Numbered from the stretch's first letter, positions 55,905 to 63,610 are shown. The stretch is 64,000 bases of DNA from Thiothrix sp. (GCF_028714775.1 NZ_JAQTLS010000009.1:118270-182269); one strand, 5' to 3'. Notes: generated from the sequence alone by a model not told the origin. A program made the numbers and translations.

Positions 55905-55932
55905 AAAAAAAGGCCGCTGTTGCGGCCTTTTT
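55905..55932. terminator. Bidirectional terminator between rpoH and the 31-residue gene
   Basis: AAAAAAAGGCCGC (55905-55917) pairs with GCGGCCTTTTT (55922-55932) across a TGTT loop. T-tracts exist on both strands, so it can end rpoH and the convergent small gene at 55951. Confidence 0.88.
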
Positions 55933-55950
55933 CGTGGGCTTCGCTTGCGC

Positions 55951-56046
55951 TTAGCCGAAGAATACAACGGACAGGAAACTGAGCCACGAGAACGCGATCA
56001 GTGCCACCACGATGAGTGTCGGTATACCAAAGTCCCAAGTCAACAT
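55951..56046 (-). CDS. 31-residue single-helix membrane protein (second copy)
   Basis: ATG 56046 to TAA 55951 encodes 31 residues: start MLTWDFGIP, a hydrophobic helix (TLIVVALIAFSWLS), end VVFFG. It aligns without gaps with the neighbour at 56152-56247, sharing ML..D.G.P...IV.AL.A..W..F.SVVF.G. A GAGG site is present upstream but lies in an inverted repeat (56056-56079). I do not recognise the family. It resembles small accessory subunits of membrane complexes only in size and layout. Confidence 0.72.
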   Translation of the reverse strand: MLTWDFGIPTLIVVALIAFSWLSFLSVVFFG

Positions 56047-56055
56047 ATCCACATA

Positions 56056-56079
56056 CCTCTAAAACATTTTATTTAGAGG
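56056..56079 (-). promoter_or_regulatory. Hairpin over the ribosome-binding site of the 31-residue gene
   Basis: On the minus strand, CCTCTAAA (56079-56072) can pair with TTTAGAGG (56063-56056) across an 8-base loop. The second arm contains the AGAGG ribosome-binding site of the gene starting at 56046. The hairpin could restrict translation; whether it responds to temperature or a ligand is unknown. Confidence 0.5.
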
Positions 56080-56151
56080 CTAGGATAAAAGAATCCCACC
56101 CCCCTGACAAGCGCAGGGGAGGCAAAATATGCTTCGCGGCAGCTTCGGTGT

Positions 56152-56247
56152 TTAGCCGGAGAAAACAACCGAGAAAAAGGCGAACCACGCCCAAGCCATC
56201 AGGGCAATGACAATTGCAGCAGGTAAACCGTAGTCAAAACTCAACAT
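56152..56247 (-). CDS. 31-residue single-helix membrane protein (first copy)
   Basis: ATG 56247 to TAA 56152 encodes 31 residues: start MLSFDYGLP, helix AAIVIALMAWAWFAFF, end SVVFSG. GAGGAAG (minus strand, 56259-56253) sits 5 bases before the ATG, a good ribosome-binding site. It is a clear paralogue of the gene at 55951, with identical length and pattern, which argues that both are real. Possible upstream regulatory site: TTGATCTGGCTCAA (56316-56329), one mismatch from an FNR box. Confidence 0.75.
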   Translation of the reverse strand: MLSFDYGLPAAIVIALMAWAWFAFFSVVFSG

Positions 56248-56378
56248 CGTTACTTCCTCTTTGACGTTTACTGTATCAAGTGCAGCGAGTATGCCCGAAG
56301 GCGAAGAATAGAAACTTGATCTGGCTCAACAATCCATTCTTTCCTATAGTCTAGGGTACATTTAGCAAGGAGAGACCA

Positions 56379-57092
56379 ATGCCTGCATCGAACACTAGCA
56401 TCTGGAGCAGTATTTTTTCATGGTTACGTCGGACACCCACTGCGTCTGTGCCGCCAACGCCTCCTTCTACACCTCCCGTGACACCACCAGTGCCGCCTAC
56501 GTCGCCGGTAAGGCCGCCTGTCACTCCCGTTCCACCCGTAGCAGTTCCGGTTCCTCCCACGCAGCCACCTGTGTTGCATCAGGATGAATTGCCTACCGAA
56601 GGGCCAAACTTGGGGTTCCGGCGGATTTGGCATAACCACCCAACTATTAGCGACAATGAAGTGTTTCCGTGCCGGGATGATGCGGGCGTTCCGCATTTCG
56701 ATAACCAGTGCGCGATTTTAATGGGAACTTGTTTGTTGCGCAGTGAATTGCTGCACGGTTACGACAAGCCAACCTGTTGGTATCGCGGGCATAAGGGGCA
56801 TACCTTGCGGGCGCGGGAAGTGTCTGATTGGATGCGGCGTCACCCCGAACGTTTCGGGCGGGTGGAAGTGCGCAGTAATGTCAGTTGGGGGGCGTTCAAG
56901 GGGCGTACTGGTTTCATCTGTTTCCACAATTTTTGGGGGGCGGGGAATCAGGGCGACCATATCGACTTGTGGGATGGTACGGGCATTGTCCGGCGTGAAA
57001 CTGACCCGACTTTGGAAGGGGCGGGTTTGGCGGATGGTTCGCTGGATTACTTCGAGCGTTCCGAGGAGGTGTGGTTTTGGCCAATACACTGA
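56379..57092 (+). CDS. Tae4-type peptidoglycan amidase effector
   Basis: The 237-residue product has a short N-terminal helix, a proline-rich linker (residues about 24-66, PPTPPSTPPVTPPVPP-like) and a T6SS amidase-4 domain. Tae4 features visible: the cysteine block FDNQCAILMG, RGHKGHTLRAREVSDWM, KGRTGFICFHNFWG and the histidine block GDHIDLWDG. Tae4 enzymes are NlpC/P60-like amidases that cleave the peptide stem of peptidoglycan between D-Glu and mDAP. No Sec signal is present, as expected of a T6SS cargo. A possible -10 (TATAGT, 56345) lies upstream. No T6SS structural genes are in the window. Confidence 0.85.
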   Translation: MPASNTSIWSSIFSWLRRTPTASVPPTPPSTPPVTPPVPPTSPVRPPVTPVPPVAVPVPPTQPPVLHQDELPTEGPNLGFRRIWHNHPTISDNEVFPCRDDAGVPHFDNQCAILMGTCLLRSELLHGYDKPTCWYRGHKGHTLRAREVSDWMRRHPERFGRVEVRSNVSWGAFKGRTGFICFHNFWGAGNQGDHIDLWDGTGIVRRETDPTLEGAGLADGSLDYFERSEEVWFWPIH

Positions 57093-57565
57093 TGCAGGCC
57101 GTCGCGCCCTGCCTGTGCCTCGCGGCCTGTTTGCTGCTCGCTGCTTGCAGTGAGGAAAAGCCAGACAGCCAGCCATTGTCACTGCCCAAACAGTCAGAGG
57201 GTGCGCATACCTCGGACTATCTTTCCATCGGTGGCAAAGAGTGGGTGCTGTGGAATGATGGGGGCGGTTGCAAGTTGGCGGTAGGTAAGGGGGAAGGCAT
57301 TTGGTTGAAACCGATGGCTCCGTGTTATTTCATCAAATCGCCGGGGCGGCAGTCGGTGCAGGTTTTCCGTTTAGATAAGGGGACACAAGTCGTTGCCGTG
57401 GTCGGTACGCCAGTGCAAAAAAACCGTTGCGGGCAAGAGGTACAAGGGCTGATTGTGCGGAATGGGGAAGTGACGCTTTCAAGCTATATTATGCAAGGCA
57501 GTGTGTATTGCGCCGACCAAGGTTTACAAAATTTCCAGTACAGCCTGTTTGCCACGCAGCATTGA
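57092..57565 (+). CDS. Lipoprotein, candidate immunity partner of the amidase
   Basis: The 157-residue product from ATG 57092 has a lipoprotein signal (LCLAACLLLAAC, lipobox LAAC, acylated Cys19) and a mature domain with several cysteines (GGGCKLAVG, APCYFIK, KNRCGQEVQG). The ATG overlaps the amidase stop (TGATG), so the two are translationally coupled. An earlier start, GTG 57071 or TTG 57077 behind GAGGAG, is also possible. Location on the periplasmic side fits an immunity protein against a cell-wall amidase, but I see no clear Tai4 match; the role is inferred from coupling. Confidence 0.7.
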   Translation: MQAVAPCLCLAACLLLAACSEEKPDSQPLSLPKQSEGAHTSDYLSIGGKEWVLWNDGGGCKLAVGKGEGIWLKPMAPCYFIKSPGRQSVQVFRLDKGTQVVAVVGTPVQKNRCGQEVQGLIVRNGEVTLSSYIMQGSVYCADQGLQNFQYSLFATQH

Positions 57566-57568
57566 AGG

Positions 57569-58126
57569 TTAATCACCCTGCATGACGAAGCTGCCGCCGA
57601 AATTGGTGGGGTAACGCCTGCGTAAACGGTCACGCATGGCTTCTGCATCTTCGCGGTTGTTGTAAGAGCCAACCCGTAATTTGAAGGTCATGCCGCGTGC
57701 GCTGCTCAAGCTGACCAGATAGGCATCATAACCCTCGGCAAGCAAGGCGTCGCGCCACGCATATAACTGGCGGGAGTCGTAGCCCGCTGCGACTTGCACG
57801 GCATAACGTGAACCTTCCGTGTAACTGCTGTCTTCGTTGCTGCGTTCGATGGGGTCAATGCTGTCGCTTTGGTTGGTTTGCCGGTTATCGCCCGTTTGGT
57901 TATCGGGGTTTTCGTTACCCAAATTATCCCAGCTCCGGCGACCGTCTTGGACGAGGTGTTTTACCTGTAGCGGGATATGGCGCAAAAACGACAGATAGCC
58001 AGCCTTGTATGACACTACCAATGCAACGACAATGGCAACTGTCAGCAGCGAGTGGACCAGTTTGAACACAAACCCTCGTTGCCGCTGTAAGGATGACTTT
58101 TTTGCAACCCAACCCGAATGCTTCAC
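57569..58126 (-). CDS. SPOR-domain inner-membrane protein
   Basis: The 185-residue product has a short basic cytoplasmic start, one membrane helix (FKLVHSLLTVAIVVALVVSY, residues about 21-40), an Asn/Asp/Ser-rich linker and a C-terminal SPOR domain (YAVQVAAGYDSRQLYAWRDA to NREDAEAMRDRLRRRY). SPOR domains bind denuded glycan strands at the division septum. The start is GTG 58126 behind AAAGAGG; a TTG ten codons upstream would place that site inside the gene. Confidence 0.85.
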   Translation of the reverse strand: MKHSGWVAKKSSLQRQRGFVFKLVHSLLTVAIVVALVVSYKAGYLSFLRHIPLQVKHLVQDGRRSWDNLGNENPDNQTGDNRQTNQSDSIDPIERSNEDSSYTEGSRYAVQVAAGYDSRQLYAWRDALLAEGYDAYLVSLSSARGMTFKLRVGSYNNREDAEAMRDRLRRRYPTNFGGSFVMQGD

Positions 58127-58235
58127 GCTGACCTCTTTAATGTTTTGTTGTACCAATGACTATAGACAAAAAGATGAACGCACGGAAACAGGAATCTTTA
58201 AGCAGAGCACAAATTTCTGCGCTAAAGCATAGGGT

Positions 58236-58865
58236 ATGAGAAAAATGAGCGTGTTAACCATGAAAAAAATGTTGATGATCCTTTGTTGGTGTTGGGTTTT
58301 GTTGTTTGCTGGAGCGTTGCAAGCAGCACCCAACCACACGGTAGTACTGGCACAATTGCATGAAAAATACCCTGCTTATTACGCGCACGGCGTATTTTTG
58401 GTGGATGAGAGCGAACAGCGCATGTATTGGTACGCTGACGGCGCTTTAGTGCGCAGTTACGTCATTTCCACGGCTGCCAATGGGTTGGGGGCGCAGGCTG
58501 AAAGTAACAAAACCCCGCCGGGCGCACATCGCATCATCAGCAAAATCGGTAAGAATGCCAAACGCGGGGCGGTTTTCGACAAGCTCCAAAATACCGGACG
58601 GGTGGCAAAGATTTATACCCGCCCGCAATACGGTGTCACCGCCTTGGTATTGTCACGCATCTTACGGCTGGAAGGGTTGGAACCGGGCAAGAACAAGGGC
58701 GGCAATGTGGATACCTTCAACCGCGCCATTTACTTCCACGGTACAAACAAGGAAGGCAATCTCGGTAAACGCGCTTCACACGGTTGTATCCGTATGAATA
58801 ATGACGAAATTATCGACCTGTTTGATCAGGTTTCGGTGGATACTTTGGTGTATATCCAGCCATAA
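58236..58865 (+). CDS. L,D-transpeptidase (YkuD family)
   Basis: The 209-residue product has a signal peptide (MLMILCWCWVLLFAGALQA) and a YkuD domain with the catalytic block YFHGTNKEG then RASHGCIRM (H182, C184). YkuD enzymes form 3-3 cross-links or attach lipoproteins to peptidoglycan. Start choice is uncertain: ATG 58236, 58245 and 58260 are all in frame and none has a strong ribosome-binding site; all leave the signal intact. Confidence 0.88.
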   Translation: MRKMSVLTMKKMLMILCWCWVLLFAGALQAAPNHTVVLAQLHEKYPAYYAHGVFLVDESEQRMYWYADGALVRSYVISTAANGLGAQAESNKTPPGAHRIISKIGKNAKRGAVFDKLQNTGRVAKIYTRPQYGVTALVLSRILRLEGLEPGKNKGGNVDTFNRAIYFHGTNKEGNLGKRASHGCIRMNNDEIIDLFDQVSVDTLVYIQP

Positions 58866-58896
58866 GCTCGCAGTGGGCTGGCGTGTACAGTGAAAG

Positions 58897-58927
58897 TTGA
58901 CCTACATCATTTCGATGTGGGTACAAA
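58897..58927 (+). promoter_or_regulatory. Possible promoter with internal inverted repeat before the usp gene
   Basis: TTGACC (58897-58902) and TACAAA (58922-58927) are separated by 19 bases, and the spacer contains CCTACATC-ATTTC-GATGTGGG, an 8-bp inverted repeat (58901-58921) with one G-T pair. The repeat may be an operator for the universal stress gene at 58970. Confidence 0.4.
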
Positions 58928-58969
58928 CCAGTCATGATGCGGGCATTACTATTGAAGAGGACACGCCCC

Positions 58970-59425
58970 ATGAAACCTTACCAACACGTTCTTGTGCCTG
59001 TGGACTTTTCCCAGATAAGCACTTCCATCGTCGCCCGTGCCAATGAGTTGGCGAAATTTTACCAAGCTAAACTGACTTTATTGAATGTATTGGAAGACGT
59101 GCCACTCGGTGCGGTGGCTTTCGGTGGGACGGGGGAATTGACCATGCCCCCAGCGATGCAGCAAAACCAAATCAATCAGGCCACGGAAAAACTGCGTAAG
59201 CTCGAAGAAACGTATGGCTTGGTCGACAATGCCGCGCTGGAAGCGGTGTACACCGCAGGCAAACCCAGTGCCGCGATTCTCCAATTTGCCAAAGAAAACG
59301 GTGTTGACCTGATCGTGGTCGGCAACAGCGGGCGCAGAGGTGTGCTGGGCTTCATGGGTTCTACCGCTGAAGCGACGGTAAAAGGCGCGAGCTGTGATGT
59401 TATGGCGGTACGTATCTCGGATTAA
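58970..59425 (+). CDS. Universal stress protein (UspA family)
   Basis: The 151-residue product is a single USP domain (YQHVLVPVDFSQISTSIVAR) with the ATP-binding signature G-2x-G-9x-G-S in GNSGRRGVLGFMGSTAE. The start is ATG 58970 behind GAAGAGG (58954-58960); an upstream ATG at 58934 extends the frame without homology. Exact role unknown; it neighbours the nif-linked oxygen-related genes. Confidence 0.9.
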   Translation: MKPYQHVLVPVDFSQISTSIVARANELAKFYQAKLTLLNVLEDVPLGAVAFGGTGELTMPPAMQQNQINQATEKLRKLEETYGLVDNAALEAVYTAGKPSAAILQFAKENGVDLIVVGNSGRRGVLGFMGSTAEATVKGASCDVMAVRISD

Positions 59426-59446
59426 GCCGCAGATCGCATAAGGCAA

Positions 59447-59475
59447 AAGGGCTACAGTCAGGCACTGTAACCCTT
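59447..59475. terminator. Terminator between the usp and FeSII genes
   Basis: AAGGGCTACAGT (59447-59458) and ACTGTAACCCTT (59464-59475) form a 12-bp stem with one mismatch; the minus strand continues into TTTTG. It ends the minus-strand nif-linked operon and perhaps the convergent usp gene. Confidence 0.7.
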
Positions 59476-59484
59476 GGTTTGCAC

Positions 59485-59832
59485 TCAATACTCGACCAGA
59501 ATATCCTCGTCACGCGGAATAAACTGGCACGCCAGCCGCCATTTGCTTGGCAGGTCGTTGACGAGCAATTCGTCCAGCTCATCTTTGGTGACTTTGCCAA
59601 GTTCCAGCAGCACCGTCTTTTCCTTTTCTTCCAAATGATAGCCCATCGGTGCTTTATCGCCCAACTGGGTCACTTTAACCACGCAAGTGCCGCATTCGCC
59701 GTTTTCGCAAGAAAAGTCGATGGGGATTTTGTTGGTTTTAGCGATTTTCAGCACGGTTTCAGTGAAGCTGCCCGCCACCGCATACACGGTTTTGTCCTTG
59801 TATTCAGGGCTGGAAAAAGTAATCAATGGCAT
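59485..59832 (-). CDS. [2Fe-2S] ferredoxin, Shethna FeSII-like nitrogenase-protecting protein
   Basis: The 115-residue product has the plant-type cluster ligands C42, C47, C50 and C102 (CENGECGTC ... RLACQ). Beyond the ligands it resembles Azotobacter FeSII along its length: ITFSSP start, AVAG, the VVKVTQLG segment, the long helical insertion DELDELLVNDLPSKWRLACQ and the end DEDILVEY. FeSII binds nitrogenase during oxygen stress and holds it in an inactive, protected complex. It is the last gene of the nifB-side operon, 14 bases after a second ferredoxin. Confidence 0.85.
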   Translation of the reverse strand: MPLITFSSPEYKDKTVYAVAGSFTETVLKIAKTNKIPIDFSCENGECGTCVVKVTQLGDKAPMGYHLEEKEKTVLLELGKVTKDELDELLVNDLPSKWRLACQFIPRDEDILVEY

Positions 59833-59846
59833 ATTCGTACTCCTAA

Positions 59847-60149
<303 letters not shown>

Positions 60150-60180
60150 TTAGTTAAAAAATTGTCTGGCGGCGCAGTTG

Positions 60181-61473
60181 TCAGGTGAGGTCACTGAATT
60201 CAATGACCCCGCGCTGTTCTTCTTTGCCGACCAGAATGTTGGCTATTTCTCTACCCAACCCTGTGCATTCATCCAATTCTTCTTGTGTTGGAATCAATTT
60301 GACGCGCAACCCTTCACGCGGGACGCGCATTTTCAAGCCACGCATCCGGTCTTCGACCATGCGCACGGCTTCGCCGCTCCAGCCATACGAGCCGAATGCC
60401 GCGCCGATCTTGCCTTTGAGGTTCACCACCGCCAGCGACGAGAGCAAATCCCATACCGGTTTGACCGCATCGCCGTTGATGGTGGGTGAACCGAACAGCA
60501 GCGCATCGGCATCTTCAATCAGGTCAACGAAAGGCGCGACTTCGCCACCTTCGAGGTCGTACAGCGAGACACGCACGCCTTCGACGGTATCCGCACCGCT
60601 GTAAATCGCTTCTGCCATGCGTGCCGTATTACCGTAGGAACTCATGTAGAAAATGATCAGTGACTTGTTGGTGTCGCCGATTTCGCGGCTAAGGGTGGAG
60701 GTGGAAAGCTCGCGGTAATGCGCCACGTAACGGCGCGGACGTTCGCGCAAAATGGGGCCATGTGTCGGTGCGACTATTTTCATTTTCAGCGGTTCGATCA
60801 GCGCGAGTGCTTCCATGACCCACTGCTTGAACGGGCGCATGATGTGCGCGTAGTAGTAATCGAACGAAAAGCGGAAATCGCCCACACGGTCGTTAAACAG
60901 GCGCACATCGCAGTAATGGCAGCCAAAAATGTCGCCAGAAAACAGCACCTGCTCCTCTTCCAAATACGTGCATTGCGTATCCGGCCAGTGCAGGAATGGT
61001 GTATGCAGGAAACGCAAATGGCGGTCGCCGAGGCTTACCCGGTCATTGGTGGTGACGGTGGTGTATTCAAACGGCTCTTCGCGGTTCGGACGCAACAGTG
61101 CTTTGAGCATGGAGGTTGCCCGCGTGGAAATGTACAGCCTTGCTTGCGGGGCGCGGCGCATCAGTTCCGGTAGTGCGCCGCTATGATCAGGCTCCAGATG
61201 GTTGAGTACGATCACTTTGATTTCGTCGTAACGCGCTACCGATTCCAGACGGCGGAAAAATTCGTCCTCGAAACCTTCCTTCACCGTGTCGATGATGGCG
61301 ACACCTTCGCTGCCGCGCACCAGATAGGAATTGTAGGTGGTGCCGTTGGCGGTTTTCAGGATGATATCGAAGGTGCGCAAGGTCGGGTCGAGTGCGCCGA
61401 TCCAGTGGACACCGGGGGCGAATTCGACGGCTTCTTTCCATGTCGAGACATTGAGCGGCGGGGTGTCAGCCAT
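60181..61473 (-). CDS. Flavodiiron protein (FprA-type A-flavoprotein)
   Basis: The 430-residue product joins a beta-lactamase-like diiron domain and a flavodoxin domain. Diiron ligands are visible: HLEPDHSG (HxExDH), the LHTPFLHWPD histidine, SGDIFGCH and APTHGPI. The flavodoxin part shows the FMN loop SSYGNTARMAEA and GSPTINGDAVKP. Such enzymes reduce O2 to water or NO to N2O. The start is ATG 61473; a TTG five codons upstream extends the frame. Its start overlaps a 51-residue ORF, and two [2Fe-2S] ferredoxins follow. Confidence 0.92.
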   Translation of the reverse strand: MADTPPLNVSTWKEAVEFAPGVHWIGALDPTLRTFDIILKTANGTTYNSYLVRGSEGVAIIDTVKEGFEDEFFRRLESVARYDEIKVIVLNHLEPDHSGALPELMRRAPQARLYISTRATSMLKALLRPNREEPFEYTTVTTNDRVSLGDRHLRFLHTPFLHWPDTQCTYLEEEQVLFSGDIFGCHYCDVRLFNDRVGDFRFSFDYYYAHIMRPFKQWVMEALALIEPLKMKIVAPTHGPILRERPRRYVAHYRELSTSTLSREIGDTNKSLIIFYMSSYGNTARMAEAIYSGADTVEGVRVSLYDLEGGEVAPFVDLIEDADALLFGSPTINGDAVKPVWDLLSSLAVVNLKGKIGAAFGSYGWSGEAVRMVEDRMRGLKMRVPREGLRVKLIPTQEELDECTGLGREIANILVGKEEQRGVIEFSDLT

Positions 61474-61621
61474 GACGGTTGCCTGCAAGACTCATGCTCA
61501 ACAGCGCGGAATGGCGTTTGAGCAGGCAGTTGGGCAGGTTCGGGTAGGCGCGTTTGAGTGCCGGGTCGATCTGCGGAATACGACGCAGGCTGAACAGTAA
61601 CTTGAGTAAACGTGATTGCAT
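61466..61621 (-). CDS. 51-residue basic protein, unknown
   Basis: ATG 61621 to TGA 61466 encodes 51 residues: MQSRLLKLLFSLRRIPQ start, a middle PALKRAYPNLPNCLLKRH and end SLAGNRHG. GAGGA on the minus strand lies 7 bases before the ATG, an ideal ribosome-binding site. The stop overlaps the flavodiiron start by 8 bases, which suggests coupling. I recognise no family. It contains one cysteine and many basic residues and has an amphipathic N-terminal helix. Confidence 0.6.
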   Translation of the reverse strand: MQSRLLKLLFSLRRIPQIDPALKRAYPNLPNCLLKRHSALLSMSLAGNRHG

Positions 61622-61647
61622 GGCTGTGTCCTCGTGTGTTGAAAACC

Positions 61648-61754
61648 ACCCTCACCCCAACCCCTCTCCCGCTAAGCGGGCGAGGGGCTAAGAGACCATC
61701 TTTCTTTGTTCCCCCTCTACCGCTTGGCGGGAGAGGGGGCTAGGGGGTGAGGGT
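61648..61754. repeat. Intergenic inverted repeat (REP-like pair)
   Basis: ACCCTCACCCC (61648-61658) and GGGGTGAGGGT (61744-61754) bound an element containing two G/C-rich hairpins, CCCCTCTCCCGC...GCGGGCGAGGGG and CCCCCTCTACCGC...GCGGGAGAGGGGG. This CCCTCACCCC/CTCTCCCGC type is common as intergenic repeats. It lies within the nif-linked operon, after the 4Fe-4S ferredoxin on the minus strand, and is followed on the plus strand by a T-tract (TCTTTTT). Confidence 0.8.
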
Positions 61755-61761
61755 CTTTTTA

Positions 61762-62040
61762 TTACCGCGCCTGTATCTCCGCCCGCACCTGCTCCCAGCG
61801 TTCTGGCGGAATCCCGGTCAGCGAACCCGGTGGGTTCAGGGCTTCACCCTGACTGTCCACGATCACTTGTTCGACCGGGCAGATGCTGGCGCATTGCTTG
61901 TCGGCGTAGTCGCCGTCGCATTCGGTGCATTTCTTGGCGTCGATCAGGAAATGCGGGATCGCGGCGTAAATGGCTTTGCTGGGGCAGAGCGGTTCGCACG
62001 CCCAGCAGTTCACGCAGCCGTCAACGATTTGTAATGCCAT
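61762..62040 (-). CDS. 2[4Fe-4S] ferredoxin (FdxN/YfhL type)
   Basis: The 92-residue product has two cluster motifs: C9-x2-C12-x2-C15-x3-C19-P and C38-x2-C41-x8-C50-x3-C54-P. The eight-residue insert between the second and third cysteines of cluster two marks the Allochromatium/YfhL subtype. Ferredoxins next to nifB (FdxN) donate electrons for FeMo-co synthesis or nitrogenase. It starts 11 bases after nifB. Confidence 0.92.
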   Translation of the reverse strand: MALQIVDGCVNCWACEPLCPSKAIYAAIPHFLIDAKKCTECDGDYADKQCASICPVEQVIVDSQGEALNPPGSLTGIPPERWEQVRAEIQAR

Positions 62041-62051
62041 GATGCAGCTCC

Positions 62052-63560
62052 TTACGCGGTGGCGCGTTGCTTGGTTTCGGGTTTCTTGTCGAGCAAGCCT
62101 TTTTCGCCCATTTCCTTGTAGACGGCAGCAACTGCGTCTTCGATGGCTTCCATCGCGTGTTCACCGTTGGGCATGATTCCCGCTTCTTCCAGCATTCCCC
62201 ACGGCTCATAGCCGATCTTGGAACACAGCACCACTTCGCAGCCTTTCAGCGCGTTGATGGTTTTTTGCAGGACGCTTTCGCCGTCACCGCAGGTGTCATC
62301 GCCGCTGCAATACAGGTCGGTTTTGCGATGGCTGATGAAACGCACGTCGTGGGCATTCGCTTCGTAAATCAGGAATTCACGCGCATGACCGAAGTGCTGG
62401 TTGATGATGCCGCCGCCAGAAGTGGCGATTGCCATCAGGACTGGGCGGGATTCCTTTTTCGGAATGCTCAAGCTGGACAGCGAGATGAAGGTTTCATTTT
62501 TCTTCTGCTGTTTGGCGGCGAGGGTGGCTTCGATGGCGGCGTGGACTTCGGCGCGTTTGACCATCGCGGCGGCGTAGTCGACATCCACGGCTTCGATTTT
62601 GTCCATGGTGAATTCGTCACCACGGTCTTCGCCCAGCATCCCGACCGCATCGGCGCGGCATTGGCGGCAGTGGCGCATCATGTTCATGTCGCCGGAACAG
62701 GCGTCTTGCAATTCCTGCAATTCGTCGTGGGTCGGGCCGCGTTGCCCCATCACGCCGTAGAATGTGCCGTGTTCGGCTTCGGCAATCAGCGGCATGACAT
62801 TGTGCAGGAATGCGCCTTTGGCTTTGACCGCCTTGCTGACTTCTTCCAGATGCTTGTCGTTGACACCGGGGATCATCACCGAGTTGACCTTGACCAAAAT
62901 GCCGCGATCGACCAGCATTTGCAGCCCTTTTTGCTGCTGCTTGATGAGAATTTCCGCACCTTTACGCCCGTATACACGGCGGTTTTTCCAGAAAATCCAC
63001 GGGTAAATCTGTGCGCCGATGTCGGGGTCAACGCAGTTGATGGTCATGGTTACGTGGTCGATATTGTGTTTGCACAGTTCGTCGACCAGTTCCGGCAGTG
63101 CCAGACCGTTGGTGGACACGCACAGCTTGATGTCCGGTGCTTTTTCGGTCAGTTGGCGGAAGGTGTCGAAGGTGCGTTCCGGGTTGGCGAGCGGGTCGCC
63201 GGGGCCTGCGATGCCCAGCACGGTCATTTGCGGGATGTTCGCCGCCACGGTCATGACCTTTTTCACCGCCTGATCGGGGGTGAGCAGTTCGGAAACCACG
63301 CCGGGGCGCGATTCGTTGGAACAGTCGTATTTACGGTTGCAATAGTGGCACTGGATATTGCAGGCCGGGGCGACCGCAACGTGCATCCGGGCGTAATGGT
63401 GGTGTGCCTCTTCGGAGTAGCACGGGTGGTTATGCACCTTGGCGCGGATGTGTTCCGGCAGGTGGTTCAGTTGGTCGTCGTTGCTCCCGCAACCGCTGGA
63501 GGCGCAGCCCCCGGCAGCGGGGGCGGTGGTTTGGCTTTGCCCTAAAACAGTCAGTTCCAT
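62052..63560 (-). CDS. nifB: Nitrogenase cofactor biosynthesis protein NifB
   Basis: NifB is a radical-SAM enzyme that builds NifB-co, the [8Fe-9S-C] precursor of all nitrogenase cofactors. The 502-residue product has the SAM motif C67-NIQ-C71-HY-C74 followed by NRKYDC, the GGGIINQHFGHAREFLIYEA start of a C-terminal NifX/NafY-like domain (about residues 388-490), and extra cluster cysteines such as HNHPCYSEE. GGAG on the minus strand precedes ATG 63560. Expression should follow sigma-54 and NifA (see 63611 and 63679). Confidence 0.97.
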   Translation of the reverse strand: MELTVLGQSQTTAPAAGGCASSGCGSNDDQLNHLPEHIRAKVHNHPCYSEEAHHHYARMHVAVAPACNIQCHYCNRKYDCSNESRPGVVSELLTPDQAVKKVMTVAANIPQMTVLGIAGPGDPLANPERTFDTFRQLTEKAPDIKLCVSTNGLALPELVDELCKHNIDHVTMTINCVDPDIGAQIYPWIFWKNRRVYGRKGAEILIKQQQKGLQMLVDRGILVKVNSVMIPGVNDKHLEEVSKAVKAKGAFLHNVMPLIAEAEHGTFYGVMGQRGPTHDELQELQDACSGDMNMMRHCRQCRADAVGMLGEDRGDEFTMDKIEAVDVDYAAAMVKRAEVHAAIEATLAAKQQKKNETFISLSSLSIPKKESRPVLMAIATSGGGIINQHFGHAREFLIYEANAHDVRFISHRKTDLYCSGDDTCGDGESVLQKTINALKGCEVVLCSKIGYEPWGMLEEAGIMPNGEHAMEAIEDAVAAVYKEMGEKGLLDKKPETKQRATA

Positions 63561-63610
63561 GCGTATTCTCCGTGACGAAATGGGTTTCGTGAGGGTGTTT
63601 GCATGGATAG

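Noticed and set aside
62067..63545. A 492-codon open frame on the plus strand opposite nifB
   Set aside because: It is the antisense shadow of nifB, which has full family motifs; the translated product is a low-complexity His/Phe/Val-rich sequence typical of such shadows.
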